Notes: a model not told the origin generated them from the sequence alone. A stretch of 54,492 nucleotides of DNA from Cyclobacteriaceae bacterium (GCA_016787605.1 JAEUUE010000156.1:1-54492); one strand, 5' to 3'; numbered from the stretch's first letter, positions 41,926 through 52,139 are shown. Made by a program: numbers and translations.

Positions 41926-44900
41926 TTAGTGCGAAGAGCCAGGGTGCCTGACCTTCCCTGCATAGACAGGCTTGCAGTCTTTTCCGACGATCGCATCCAC
42001 AAAATTGATAACCGACCCCAACAGGGTCTTGGCTACGTTGAGTTTGCCGGTCTTCAGTTTTCCGAATTTGCCATACAATTGCTGGTCCATCAGGCTGCAT
42101 CCGTTCTTGTCAACTACGGCTACCTGAATGCCTGGAATGGAGTCGTTGGCAAAGTTGACGCTTCCTGAGAATGCAATCCGGTTTTGCGTGGTGGCAAACG
42201 CGACATCCTCCGTGGCCAGCGTTTGGTCCCGGAACGTCCACCGGGTAAGGAGGTCGGTGATCTCGGTTTGTTGATCGGGATGAAGTTCAATGGCGGCCAG
42301 CAGGACGAAGTCGGTGCCTTTGGTGGCCACAATACCGATGGGGCCTGCGAGCACCACCGCGCCAAGATCGGTCAGATTGAATCGCTGGCTCTTCTGGAAT
42401 TTCCCGAGTATGTCGTCGATATCGATTCCGTACAGGCGGAGTGAATCGGACCTGACTTCAAAAGATCCGTTCAGGTGCTCTCTCGCCGAAGACCAGGTTG
42501 CCCCCTGGGTTTCGAAATCCACGGAATAGCCCATGGTTCCTTCCAGGAATTTTCCTTTGTGGAATCGACTGATCAGTTTGTCGACTGACATTCGCTTTAC
42601 CTCATAGTGGAACTTCCAGGCGGGCGAGTCAGGGGTCAGATCGAGCGTGAGGCGGCCCGTGGCGACCTTGGAAGCGTCGACGTTTGTCAGGTCGGCAACC
42701 AGCGTGTCGTTTCTCCCGGTCAGCTGCATCGTCAGGTTGAGGTCGATAAACCCGGGTACCTTCAGTTTCTCCATCGAAAGCGTACCTGAGATGGCGCGAA
42801 GACCCGTAATCGCCCCGGAATTGGCGGGATGAATAAACTGGAAAGGTTCCAGGGAGGCGTTGAGTCGTTCCGTCGAGAAGGCTTTTCCGTTGGCTTGCAC
42901 GAGGCTGAATCGACTGTTGCGCAACTCCAGCCGCTGAAAGTCAAACGGATAAGTCCGAAGATCGGCAGACACATCGAGGTCGGCCGTGACCAGGTCCATC
43001 TCGTCCACCTTCATGCTCTTCCGGCTCGGCTCTTGGGAGGGACTCAACTCATCGACTACTTCGGACACATACACCCAGGGTAAGCGGGTGGCTTTGATCC
43101 TGGCTTGAGTGGAGAGTTGCCGGTACCCGGGAAATTCGGCGCGGCCGGATAGTTCCAGTTGGCCCTGGGGAAGAGCCAGTTGAAAGGCATCAAGGGTCAG
43201 GTGATAATGATCGTCCTGCCTCACCAGGAGCCCGGAGGTGGTGAGTTTCCGGATGTCGGGCAGTTCGTCGAGTTTGGCCGAGAGGTGGTTTATGGAAAAG
43301 CCCAGCTGCGTGCGGTCGAGGGCAGTGTCTGACTCGGTGATCGACCGAAACGCGAGGCTGAAGTCAGAAAGGCGGTCGTCAATCAACGGGTTGGCCAGCG
43401 TGTCAGGCAGGATGTCGCGGGTGAACAGCTGGTCGATCGTCAGGGTTCCCCGGGCATCGAGGCTTCTTTCGTTCTTGAAAATCCGGTGCATCAGGTTCTC
43501 CACACTCGCTTGCAACGAAAAGGCGGAGGAGGCATATCGCCCCTTGATTCGTAGATTGGCCACGTTGTTCTTGTTTTCGAAATACCCCGAGAGATCACTC
43601 ACGGGTTTACGGTTGGAGGAAAGGACGAAGGAGACACTATCGAATTTTAGTGAACTTGACCGGCTGCTGTCCATGGCGTGAGTGCCGATTAACTTCAGCG
43701 GACCGTCAAACCGACCCTGGAGTTCCACGCGACCGCGGAGGTCCCGGATGGTGCCCGACTTCAGCAACCGGTCCAGCCCGTCAAGGCGCATTTGCGAAGC
43801 GACGCGGTAGTGAAGGAAGGGCTCCAGGAAGTTGGTGATGCGCACGTCTCCCTCCAGTGTTCCCCCGGGCACTTTCCCCCGGATCGCCCTCAACTCCAGT
43901 GAACTATTGGTGAAATCCCTGGACGACCCGGAAATACACCGGCCTTCCATGCCGATGTCTTCAAAGCGTTCGGGGCGATCAGGAAGGCGAAAGGAAAGCC
44001 CGGCCAGGGAAAAGCTGATGTCAAAGAAAGGTTTGGGGTCTTTGGCCTGAAGACCGAAGAGACGAAGCGGTCCGTCTGCGTGGGCGTTCAACTGGACTGT
44101 GCCCTTCAGGTCTTGAACCCTGTCGATGTTGAATACCCGATCGTAGCCATCGAGGTTTAATCGGGCCTGCAGTTGACACCGGAGGTAGGGGCGAACCAGG
44201 TTGGACAGAAAGAGGTCTCCCTTTACATATCCCCCGGGGATCTCGCCGCGGATGTTGCGAACGTCGAGCAAGGCCCGGGAATAATTGGCGGCTGCCCCGG
44301 TAGAAAACCGTCCTTCAAAGCCAAGTCCGCGGAAGTCGCCTTGATTGCCGGGGATGCGGAGAGAGAGATTCGTCACGCCGAACTCCACATCGGCCTGAGG
44401 GGATTGTGTGGCAAGGGTTCCAAATACCCGGCCCTTGAGGTAGATGTCGCCCGTCCTGACCAATTCACGTTCACCGGGAAAGAGTTTTTTGTTGAGCAGT
44501 CGCGACAAAAGCGGAAGGTCGTTCGAAGAGGCGTCCAGCCGGAGGTCGAGAGTGCGGGCCTTGCGGTGATCGTAGAACCCGGAGAGCGCGATGGTAAAGG
44601 CGTCCAGCGTCAACGTGGTGGACCTGAAATCCAGTCGGCCGTTGCGGGGATGGTAGGTGACGGCCGCCTCGAGGGAGATGTCGCTTGAAGGAAGACGAGC
44701 CCGGTTCCAACGAAGATCCTCGGCGACGGCATCAAGCTGAACCGAGGCTTCTGCCGTGGTGTCTTCTTTTTCGATGGATAAGCGGAGAGTTCGGGTCAGC
44801 ATACGCTGTGGCCTGGATTGGCCATACACCTGCCAGGCAATGTGGAGATTGGAGAGCGAGATTTCTTCAAGGTTGACGTGCGCGGCCTTCGAAGGGGTGC

Positions 44901-45429
44901 CTGGTTTTTTCTCAGGGGTCGACGGTGCCTTTGGCTTTCTGGGCGCAGGCTGATCGGTCGTGTGCGGTTTCGCCGGGATCTTTGATTTGACCGGGCGTTT
45001 CAACGCGCGGTCAAGGTTAAGTATTCCCGCCTTGTCCTCCTGGATATTGAGGCGGCCGTTCTCGAGTCCGATTTCGGAAACAACCACTTCGCCGGAGATC
45101 AGGGGAATCAACCGGATCGCGAGAAAGAGCCGGTCAGCCTGAAAGATGGGCATGGCATCCGGGGGACGGAGTGAATCGACCTGTTCATGATACACCAGGC
45201 TGTCGATCTGCAGGGTGAGGTTGGGGAAGTTCCGCAGCAAGCGAAGATCCAGGGCTCCGATGTCCAGGTCCCCGGATTGATTGTCATGGAGGAAGACTTC
45301 CAGTTTGGAGAGAATCAATTCGTTCCGTTCCTGGAAAACGGTATAGGCAAGGGCAGAAAACAGGAGGAGGCCGGCCAGTACGAGGAGGCCGGTCACCCGA
45401 AGGACTCGTCGAAGAATTCCGCGCCCCAT
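41926..45429 (-). CDS. Large AsmA-like membrane-anchored protein
   Basis: 1167 residues from the ATG at 45429, where an N-terminal helix begins (VLRVTGLLVLAGLLLFSALAYTVFQERNE). The frame is open for 93 more codons upstream, but that part lies inside the P450 gene and is not credible. The protein shows AsmA features: SKLEVFLHDNQSGDLDIGALDLRLLRNFPNLTLQIDSL at the start, long beta-rich repeats (for example the repeated pattern ...EIPGGYVKGDLFLSNLVRPYL), and an AsmA-type C-terminal region near 1000-1140. AsmA-like proteins span the periplasm and help move phospholipids to the outer membrane. It is 14 bp behind the P450 gene. Confidence 0.8.
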   Translation of the reverse strand: MGRGILRRVLRVTGLLVLAGLLLFSALAYTVFQERNELILSKLEVFLHDNQSGDLDIGALDLRLLRNFPNLTLQIDSLVYHEQVDSLRPPDAMPIFQADRLFLAIRLIPLISGEVVVSEIGLENGRLNIQEDKAGILNLDRALKRPVKSKIPAKPHTTDQPAPRKPKAPSTPEKKPGTPSKAAHVNLEEISLSNLHIAWQVYGQSRPQRMLTRTLRLSIEKEDTTAEASVQLDAVAEDLRWNRARLPSSDISLEAAVTYHPRNGRLDFRSTTLTLDAFTIALSGFYDHRKARTLDLRLDASSNDLPLLSRLLNKKLFPGERELVRTGDIYLKGRVFGTLATQSPQADVEFGVTNLSLRIPGNQGDFRGLGFEGRFSTGAAANYSRALLDVRNIRGEIPGGYVKGDLFLSNLVRPYLRCQLQARLNLDGYDRVFNIDRVQDLKGTVQLNAHADGPLRLFGLQAKDPKPFFDISFSLAGLSFRLPDRPERFEDIGMEGRCISGSSRDFTNSSLELRAIRGKVPGGTLEGDVRITNFLEPFLHYRVASQMRLDGLDRLLKSGTIRDLRGRVELQGRFDGPLKLIGTHAMDSSRSSSLKFDSVSFVLSSNRKPVSDLSGYFENKNNVANLRIKGRYASSAFSLQASVENLMHRIFKNERSLDARGTLTIDQLFTRDILPDTLANPLIDDRLSDFSLAFRSITESDTALDRTQLGFSINHLSAKLDELPDIRKLTTSGLLVRQDDHYHLTLDAFQLALPQGQLELSGRAEFPGYRQLSTQARIKATRLPWVYVSEVVDELSPSQEPSRKSMKVDEMDLVTADLDVSADLRTYPFDFQRLELRNSRFSLVQANGKAFSTERLNASLEPFQFIHPANSGAITGLRAISGTLSMEKLKVPGFIDLNLTMQLTGRNDTLVADLTNVDASKVATGRLTLDLTPDSPAWKFHYEVKRMSVDKLISRFHKGKFLEGTMGYSVDFETQGATWSSAREHLNGSFEVRSDSLRLYGIDIDDILGKFQKSQRFNLTDLGAVVLAGPIGIVATKGTDFVLLAAIELHPDQQTEITDLLTRWTFRDQTLATEDVAFATTQNRIAFSGSVNFANDSIPGIQVAVVDKNGCSLMDQQLYGKFGKLKTGKLNVAKTLLGSVINFVDAIVGKDCKPVYAGKVRHPGSSH

Positions 45430-45443
45430 GGACGCAAATATCG

Positions 45444-46772
45444 TTACGATTTCCCTCTTCCGTGTGGATGAACCCCAAGGTAAATTCCTTCCGGTCGCAA
45501 GGTCACCAAGGGTCGGATGCGCGGGGTGGTATCGGTGGGCTGGAGTTCGAATTTCCTTATGAAGGAGCGGAGGAAGAGGGCCATCTCGGCCATGGCAAAA
45601 TTGTTGCCTATGCAGAGGCGGGGGCCTCCACCGAAGGGGAAGAAGATCCGGGTGTTTTCCTTTTGCCTGAGAAATCGTTCCGGGCGGAAGGAAAGGGGTT
45701 CTTCCCAATACTTGGCGCTGCGGTGAAGCCCATAGTAGAAAAGCGCAATGATGGTACCAGCCGGGTAGGTGAATCCATTGAACGAATCGTCTTCGATCGA
45801 TACCCGGTCGCTCACCCAGGCTGGCGGATAGAGACGCATGCTCTCATTGATCACCGCCTGAAGTCGCGGATGGGCCACCGTGTCAGAGGTGGACAGGTCA
45901 AGTGTTTCCTCTCGAAGGGTTTCCAGTTCGTCACGGTGCGTGGCCAGCAGGTAGAGGGTCCAGGCCAGCGAATTGCCCGTTGTTTCATGGCCGGCAATGA
46001 ACAGGATTACGATCTCATCGAGAATTTGTTCTTCCGTCATCCCCTCGCCCGTGTCTTCATACCGCGCGTCAAGGAGCATGTCCAGGAGATCATTGTAGCG
46101 GCGCCCGGATGCTTTTCGTTCGCGGACCACACCGCGAAGAATCTCGCGTACCCGCTCGGCCTTGCGTTGAACGGCGGCTACACGTCCCGAGACTTCAAAC
46201 CACCAGCTGTTGTAAGGCTGGCGGATGTCGGTGATCACAAATTCCTGGATTTCGCTGATGAAGCGGCTGAGTTCCGCGATCGTGTCGGCGGGCAGGTCGA
46301 TGTCAAATAGGGTGTTTACCACGACGTCAAAGGCCAGCCGGTTCATGAGCGGATAGATATCGACATGGTCTCCCGCGGGGAATTGCTCCAGGAATCGGTC
46401 GATCGTCGCCTGCATGATCACGTACAGATCTTTGATCTTCTGCGGGTGAAACCCGGGTTGAATCAAGCGCCGTTGTCGCAGCCAATAGGCGCCGTTCGAG
46501 GTCAACAAACCGTTTCCTATAAACCGACCCAGCTTTTGGGTGACCATCCTGGACTTATTATAGTTCCGGTGATTTCGCCGGAGGACATAGTCGATGAACT
46601 CGGGATCCTGGGTCAGGATCATCCGGCCGCTGAAGCCGTCGGCTACCGAGTAGCTCTCCCCGAACCGGTCGACGCTCTCCATCATGGTCTCGAGCGGGCT
46701 TTTCACCACTTTCAGCGCACGCTGGTAGGTGCCAAAGAACGAGTAGCCGGGAGGGTAGTGATAACGGGACAT
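45444..46772 (-). CDS. Cytochrome P450
   Basis: 442 residues, the normal length of a soluble bacterial P450. Signature parts: I-helix oxygen-binding AGHETTGN, K-helix ESMR, the PERF motif (FRPERFL), and heme-binding FFPFGGGPRLCIGN with the iron-ligating Cys387. No membrane anchor is present. It hydroxylates or otherwise oxidises an unknown, probably hydrophobic, substrate; its electron donors are not encoded here. It is the first gene of a leftward pair with the AsmA-like gene and is divergent from a GMC oxidoreductase, 104 bp away. The three may act on one lipid or terpenoid compound. Confidence 0.95.
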   Translation of the reverse strand: MSRYHYPPGYSFFGTYQRALKVVKSPLETMMESVDRFGESYSVADGFSGRMILTQDPEFIDYVLRRNHRNYNKSRMVTQKLGRFIGNGLLTSNGAYWLRQRRLIQPGFHPQKIKDLYVIMQATIDRFLEQFPAGDHVDIYPLMNRLAFDVVVNTLFDIDLPADTIAELSRFISEIQEFVITDIRQPYNSWWFEVSGRVAAVQRKAERVREILRGVVRERKASGRRYNDLLDMLLDARYEDTGEGMTEEQILDEIVILFIAGHETTGNSLAWTLYLLATHRDELETLREETLDLSTSDTVAHPRLQAVINESMRLYPPAWVSDRVSIEDDSFNGFTYPAGTIIALFYYGLHRSAKYWEEPLSFRPERFLRQKENTRIFFPFGGGPRLCIGNNFAMAEMALFLRSFIRKFELQPTDTTPRIRPLVTLRPEGIYLGVHPHGRGKS

Positions 46773-46807
46773 GGTCTGCGGTAGCGGGGTAAAATGAGAA
46801 AGGTCAG

Positions 46808-46821
46808 GTAACCTATGTAAC
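46808..46821. promoter_or_regulatory. Sequence related to the sqr/sigma palindrome
   Basis: GTAACCTATGTAAC differs in two of 14 positions from the palindrome at 7467-7480, and also lies between two divergent genes. It may be the same type of regulator site or ECF promoter element, or chance. Confidence 0.3.
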
Positions 46822-46876
46822 TGCGGTCGGTGCCAAATGTTTAGCGAAAATCGGATTTTGAACGTTAACTTTCCCC

Positions 46877-48484
46877 GTGCCCGAGCAATTCGACTATATC
46901 GTTATCGGTTCCGGCTTCGGCGGATCGGTTTCAGCCATGCGACTGGCAGAAAAGGGATACTCCGTGCTGGTCATCGAGAAAGGAAAGCGGTGGAGTTCCA
47001 ACGACTTCCCGAAGACGAACTGGAATGTGCGGAAGTACCTATGGATGCCACTGCTTCGCTGCTTTGGCTTCCAAAAGCTGTCTTTCTTCCGGGAAGTCTT
47101 TGTGATCTCCGGCGTGGGGGTGGGCGGTGGGTCATTGGTTTATGCCAACACCCACATGATGCCCAAAGACAGTTTCTACTCGAATCCGGTGTGGAGTCAC
47201 TTCAAAGACTGGAAGGTCGTGCTGGCCCCTTTCTATGAACGGGCCAGGTTCATGCTCGGCAGCACGAAATTCACCAAGGAGTATGAGGAGGACCGGGTAT
47301 TAAAAGAAGTAGCCGACGATATGGGTAGAGGAAGTTCCTACGGCCGGGTTGATTATGTGGGCGTTTACCTGGGCGACACGACGAAGGCAGTGGACCCGTA
47401 TTTCATGGGCCTGGGCCCCCTGCGCCGCGGTTGCACCGAGTGCGCCGGATGCATGGTCGGCTGCCGTCATGAGGCAAAGAATACGCTGGATAAGAACTAC
47501 CTCTATTTTGCTGAGAAGCTTTTCGGCGCCAGGGTTTTTCCAGAGACACGGGTGACGCGCATTGAACCGACGGCGGAAGGGTACCGAATATTCACAGAGT
47601 CGTCTACGTCCTGGTGGAGGAAGAAAAAGAAGGTGTATGAGAGCCGTGGGCTTGTGGTGAGCGGCGGCGTCTTGGGTACGCTGGACCTGCTGTTGCGGCA
47701 GAAATATGTCGACAAAACACTGCCGGGGTTGTCTGACAGGCTGGGTGAGAATCTCCTCACCAACTCCGAGATGCTCTCCGGCGTGGTGGCGGCCGACCGC
47801 AAGCTCAATCATGGGCTTGCGATCAGTTCGATATTCAACGCGGACGATAGCACCCATATTGAGTTGTGCAAGTTCCCCAATGGATCAGGAGCCATGACCC
47901 GCCTGGCGGTGATGGCCGCGGGCAGTGGTTCCCCGCCCGTGCGGACCTTGAAGATGATCGGTAATGTCATCACGCAACCCTGGAACTTTCTCCGGTCGCT
48001 CTTCAGCCGCAAATTGGCCGAGAACAGCATTATCTTCCTGATTATGCAGTCACTTCCCAACGCCATGCGCATGCGCTTGAAGCGGGGTTGGCTGGGGTCC
48101 GGATTGACGATGGTCAATGACCGGCAACAGCGCGTTCCAAGCTATATACCGGTGGGGCAGGAGGCACTTTACCGCTATGCACAGAAAGTAAAAGGCGTTC
48201 CTCACAACGCCTTCACGGAAATTGTGTTCGGCCTTTCTTCCACGGCTCATATTCTCGGGGGTTGCCCGATGGGAAGCTCCGCGGAAGAGGGCGTAGTGGA
48301 TGACCAGTTCCGGGTTCACGGCTACAATAATTTTTACATTCTCGACGGGAGCATCATGCCGTGCAACCTGGGGGTGAACCCCTCGCTTACCATTACGGCG
48401 CTTTCTGAGTATGCGATGGACCAGGTTCCACAAAAGACGGGAACAACGACCCGAACCCTGGAGCAGCAAATGCTGGGGGCATGA
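46877..48484 (+). CDS. GMC-family oxidoreductase with four-cysteine motif
   Basis: 535 residues from a GTG at 46877. The FAD site is GSGFGGSVSAMRLAEKG. The family end is clear: SSTAHILGGCPMG with the active-site histidine, and NNFYILDGSIMPCNLGVNPSLTITALSEYAMDQ. The overall layout is of the cholesterol-oxidase branch. A segment at 186-203 reads CTECAGCMVGCRHEAKNT, giving Cys186, 189, 192 and 196 in a CX2CX2CX3C spacing like that of iron-sulfur ferredoxins. The substrate is an unknown alcohol. The gene is divergent from the P450, which would supply or consume such an alcohol. Confidence 0.88.
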   Translation: MPEQFDYIVIGSGFGGSVSAMRLAEKGYSVLVIEKGKRWSSNDFPKTNWNVRKYLWMPLLRCFGFQKLSFFREVFVISGVGVGGGSLVYANTHMMPKDSFYSNPVWSHFKDWKVVLAPFYERARFMLGSTKFTKEYEEDRVLKEVADDMGRGSSYGRVDYVGVYLGDTTKAVDPYFMGLGPLRRGCTECAGCMVGCRHEAKNTLDKNYLYFAEKLFGARVFPETRVTRIEPTAEGYRIFTESSTSWWRKKKKVYESRGLVVSGGVLGTLDLLLRQKYVDKTLPGLSDRLGENLLTNSEMLSGVVAADRKLNHGLAISSIFNADDSTHIELCKFPNGSGAMTRLAVMAAGSGSPPVRTLKMIGNVITQPWNFLRSLFSRKLAENSIIFLIMQSLPNAMRMRLKRGWLGSGLTMVNDRQQRVPSYIPVGQEALYRYAQKVKGVPHNAFTEIVFGLSSTAHILGGCPMGSSAEEGVVDDQFRVHGYNNFYILDGSIMPCNLGVNPSLTITALSEYAMDQVPQKTGTTTRTLEQQMLGA

Positions 48485-48680
48485 GCCATCAACGGATTAA
48501 TTGAATGAGTGCTGCTCACTTCCCGTGGGTAAGAATAACCTGACCCTGAGGAAATGATTTTGTACAGAGCGCTGATGGAAGTCAGGGAACAGCGACGATG
48601 GCCATCATTGGGAGACTGTAGGGTAGTGGATAAACTTTAGCTACGGCTTCAGTTATTCTTCTTACCCAACCCCACAGGCT

Positions 48681-51600
48681 ATGAAGGAGTTTCTATCAGC
48701 AGTTCTCGCTTTCACTCTCCTTTTTTCGCCAGCCATTGCCCAGCCTCCCGATCCGCCGGTACTTAGTTCTCCCACGGCCATTGGCCAGACAGCCTTTACT
48801 GCCAATTGGAATTCTGTAGCAGGAGCAGTTGACTACCGGCTGGATGTATCCGTCAGCAATGATTTTTCAACCAGATTGGCTGGATATGATAACCTGACGG
48901 TCACCGGGACTTCGAAAGTGGTAACTGGCTTGGATCCGGGGACGGCCTATTACTATCAGGTTAGGGCCAGCAATGGTTCCCAGGTTTCTTCCAACTCGAT
49001 CCCGCCCATGCAGGCGATCACCTTGCCCGGAACACCGGTGGCCAATGCCGCCAATCCGGTTATGCATACTTACTTCCAGGCCAATTGGTCGGCATCAGTC
49101 GGCGCCACATGGTATTTGCTCGATGTATCTGCGGATGGATTTGCAACCCTATTGCCAGGGTATGGCGCCTTGCTCGTTGTGGGCACCTCTAAGGATATTC
49201 TGGGGCTTTCGCCCAGTACGCAGTATCAGTATCGCGTTCGTGCGGTGGGCAGCTCGGGGGAATCACCCAATTCATCCGTCATTACGGTACTGACCCTTCC
49301 TGCCCCTCCCACGGCACTCGCCGCGAGTTCGGTGACGCCCACCAGTTTTGTGGCCAACTGGAGCAGTTCTTCGGGAGCCATCGACTACCGCCTGGATGTT
49401 TCCGTGGACAATTTTGAATCCTATATCCCCGGTTTTCAGGACCTCACCGTAGCGGGGACCTCTCAGTCCGTTACCGGGCTGCCGTGGGCGGTAAGTTTCC
49501 AGTACCGGGTGCGTGCGAGAAATGCCGCCGGGACCTCTGCCAACTCCAATGTGGTTACGTTGACTGCCACCCAGGCTTCCAACATCACGTTTTCCACCGT
49601 CTTGCCGACATTCATGTCCGTCAACTTCACCAACGGAGCAGGTCAATTCCGCTTGCTCGTCGCCAAGGCGGGATCTCCGGTTGATGCCCTGCCCGTGGAT
49701 GGGGTTGCCTATACTCCCAATTCCACCTTTGGTTCAGGATCCGAAATCGGCAGCGGTAATTTTGTTGTGTGGCAAGGCAACGGGCCGGCGACCATCGATA
49801 ATCTGGCGCCCTTTACGACCTATCATTTCAGGGTTTTTGAATACGCCTACATCGGGTCCGGACCCACCCTGAGGTACAACGTGTCGACAGCCGTGGGAAA
49901 CCCAGCCAGCCAGAAGACCATGGCCGAGGAGCCGCCCTCACCCAGTGCGGGCCTGACGTTCAGCTCGACCACTACTACGTCCACCTTTGTCACCGTTGCG
50001 GCGGCACCCGGAAATCCTACGGGCTACCTCGTGCTCCGAAGAAAGGGATTCTGGCATACCGGCGTGGTGGTGGATGGAACCACCTACACGGTCGGCCCCT
50101 TTGGTGATGGCGAAATTGTATACATCGGTCCGGCCGGGCCGTTTATTCAGCCGAGCCTAACTTCGAATTCAGAGTATTTCTTTACGGCTTTCTCTTATAA
50201 TGGATCTGGGTCCAGTGTCAACTATAACACCTGGTTTCCCTGCAGCAATTCTCATTTCACGTTGCCCGATCCTCCGCTTGCCCAGGATCCTACCAACACG
50301 GCAACCACTTTCTTCGATGCCAACTGGCAGGCTCCTTCGGGCACAGGATCGATGACCTACCAGATTGATGTGTCGGATAATGGCTTCACTTCCGTTCTGC
50401 AGAATCTCACCTCTTCCACGACGACAGTTCGTGTTGAAGGCCTGACGCCGAGCAAGGACTACCAGTACCGGGTACGGGCGGTCAACGCCACGGGTCCATC
50501 CGCAAACTCAAATGCCATAACGGTGCAGACCCTGACGCCTCCCGCACTGGCGATTGCAACTGCGGCAGCCACTACTTCTGTTCCCCAGGATTTTCAGCAA
50601 TCCACCCAGACCGTCACCGTAACCGGAGGCTTGAAGCCAATCACGGTGGTCATGAAGCACCGCCCGATTGCCTCTACCACGTTCAGCAGCCTGGCGACCA
50701 GTGAAGGCGCCGTCGCCGATACGTATACGGCAACCATCACCTCGGCCATGATGGATGAACTGGGGGTGGAATTCTTCTTTGAGGCCACCGATAACCTGGG
50801 AACGGTTGCGGTGAGTGATGGAAATTCATTCCTCTACCGGGTAGTGCCATCGCTCACGACCGCCATCCCGTTCAGTGCCAATTTCGATGGTACCATGGAG
50901 TCGTACCAGATGTTTTCCGTTCCCTATATCCTCGATGACAAGACAGTCGCGAGCGTATTCACGGCCCAGGGCGCGCCCGATAAGACCAAGTGGAGATTGC
51001 TGCGCTACCAGGGTGGGAAATACATCGAGTATCCCGACAACATTACCAACATTGATATTGGAAAGGGATATTGGTTCAATACGATCGCCAAGACAGACAT
51101 CCCCGTCGGGTTGGGGTCCGTGCTCCAGGCCAGCCAATCGACCCCTTTTACTATCCCGCTGGAGAAAGGATGGAACCAGATTGGTAACCCCTTCCCGTTC
51201 AATATTGACTGGTCCATCATCCGGAATCTGCCGGCCAATGCAGGGATCGGGTTGAACTCGCTTTGGACGTTCGCCAACGGCAGTTATGTAAACACCACGG
51301 GTTTCAAATCGTGGAGTGCGGGGTTTGTCTTCAGCGACAACGGCGGCACACTGACCATCCCGGTTACCAGCCGCTGCACGGGATGCCGCACCGCCGCGGA
51401 ACAACTGACTGCCCAAATCGATGATCCCGCCTGGCAGGTTCCCCTCGTTCTCGAGTTGAACGGCAAGCAACAGATGGCTGCCTTCGGAATGCACCCCGAG
51501 GCAAAGGAATCAAAGGATGCCTGGGATGAAATAACCGTTCCTCGTTTCCTGGCGTACCTGGAGATGAACACCGAACATCCGGAATTTTTTGCACCCCAAT

Positions 51601-52136
51601 TCACGGTGGATATGAAGCCTACAGCGGCGACGGCAGCGTGGCCGTTTAAAGTCTCTTCAAGCGACCCGTCGGGAAGAGCCACCTTGCGCTGGGACGCCTC
51701 GGCCCTGGAAGGAAACTCTTCCAGTCTCGCCTTACTCGATGGGAAGGAGGGATTCCTGATCGACATGAAAGCAACAAGCGAGTATTCGTTCAGCTGGACC
51801 GAAGGCAAACAACTGAAGGTGCTGTTTGACCGGGATGGAAGGGTGCAGCCCGGCATCACCCTGCTCGGCAACGCCTACCCGAACCCGTTCAGCGGGAAGG
51901 TATCCTTCCCGATCCTGCTGGAAAAGGATCAGCAACAGGTGCACGTGCTGGTCTATGACCTGATGGGACGCCGCATCAAGACCCTGACCCGGTATCATGT
52001 GCAGGCCGGAATGACCACGCTTGAATGGGATGGCCAACGGGAGGGTGGAGGCGAGACCGAGGCGGGAATTTATCTCTATCAACTGGTGGGGGACCAGGGT
52101 ATGCTCGCGTTACCGAAACGAATGATAAAGCACTAA
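48681..52136 (+). CDS. Large fibronectin type III protein secreted by the type IX system
   Basis: 1151 residues. A signal peptide (LSAVLAFTLLFSPAIAQ) is followed by FN3-type domains at about 22-117, 118-208, 209-298 and 531-620. Each has a core such as TAFTANWNSVAGAVDYRLDVS and a YQYRVRAVN/YYYQVRASN strand. Between them (about 299-530) lie two related domains of a different type, FTTYHFRVFEYAY and SEYFFTAFSYNGSG. The part 620-1060 is unfamiliar, including repeated WNQIGNPFPFNIDW-like turns. The last about 85 residues are a type A sorting domain (LLGNAYPNPFSGKVSFPI, VLVYDLMGRRIKTL, AGIYLYQLVGD). It should be exported to the cell surface. It is the first gene of the terminal operon. Confidence 0.88.
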   Translation: MKEFLSAVLAFTLLFSPAIAQPPDPPVLSSPTAIGQTAFTANWNSVAGAVDYRLDVSVSNDFSTRLAGYDNLTVTGTSKVVTGLDPGTAYYYQVRASNGSQVSSNSIPPMQAITLPGTPVANAANPVMHTYFQANWSASVGATWYLLDVSADGFATLLPGYGALLVVGTSKDILGLSPSTQYQYRVRAVGSSGESPNSSVITVLTLPAPPTALAASSVTPTSFVANWSSSSGAIDYRLDVSVDNFESYIPGFQDLTVAGTSQSVTGLPWAVSFQYRVRARNAAGTSANSNVVTLTATQASNITFSTVLPTFMSVNFTNGAGQFRLLVAKAGSPVDALPVDGVAYTPNSTFGSGSEIGSGNFVVWQGNGPATIDNLAPFTTYHFRVFEYAYIGSGPTLRYNVSTAVGNPASQKTMAEEPPSPSAGLTFSSTTTTSTFVTVAAAPGNPTGYLVLRRKGFWHTGVVVDGTTYTVGPFGDGEIVYIGPAGPFIQPSLTSNSEYFFTAFSYNGSGSSVNYNTWFPCSNSHFTLPDPPLAQDPTNTATTFFDANWQAPSGTGSMTYQIDVSDNGFTSVLQNLTSSTTTVRVEGLTPSKDYQYRVRAVNATGPSANSNAITVQTLTPPALAIATAAATTSVPQDFQQSTQTVTVTGGLKPITVVMKHRPIASTTFSSLATSEGAVADTYTATITSAMMDELGVEFFFEATDNLGTVAVSDGNSFLYRVVPSLTTAIPFSANFDGTMESYQMFSVPYILDDKTVASVFTAQGAPDKTKWRLLRYQGGKYIEYPDNITNIDIGKGYWFNTIAKTDIPVGLGSVLQASQSTPFTIPLEKGWNQIGNPFPFNIDWSIIRNLPANAGIGLNSLWTFANGSYVNTTGFKSWSAGFVFSDNGGTLTIPVTSRCTGCRTAAEQLTAQIDDPAWQVPLVLELNGKQQMAAFGMHPEAKESKDAWDEITVPRFLAYLEMNTEHPEFFAPQFTVDMKPTAATAAWPFKVSSSDPSGRATLRWDASALEGNSSSLALLDGKEGFLIDMKATSEYSFSWTEGKQLKVLFDRDGRVQPGITLLGNAYPNPFSGKVSFPILLEKDQQQVHVLVYDLMGRRIKTLTRYHVQAGMTTLEWDGQREGGGETEAGIYLYQLVGDQGMLALPKRMIKH

Positions 52137-52139
52137 CCC

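Noticed and set aside
45430-45708. 93-codon upstream extension of the AsmA-like gene
   Set aside because: It overlaps the P450 C-terminus, including the heme-binding region, and its translation is Pro/Arg/His-rich. The ATG at 45429 directly precedes a membrane anchor.
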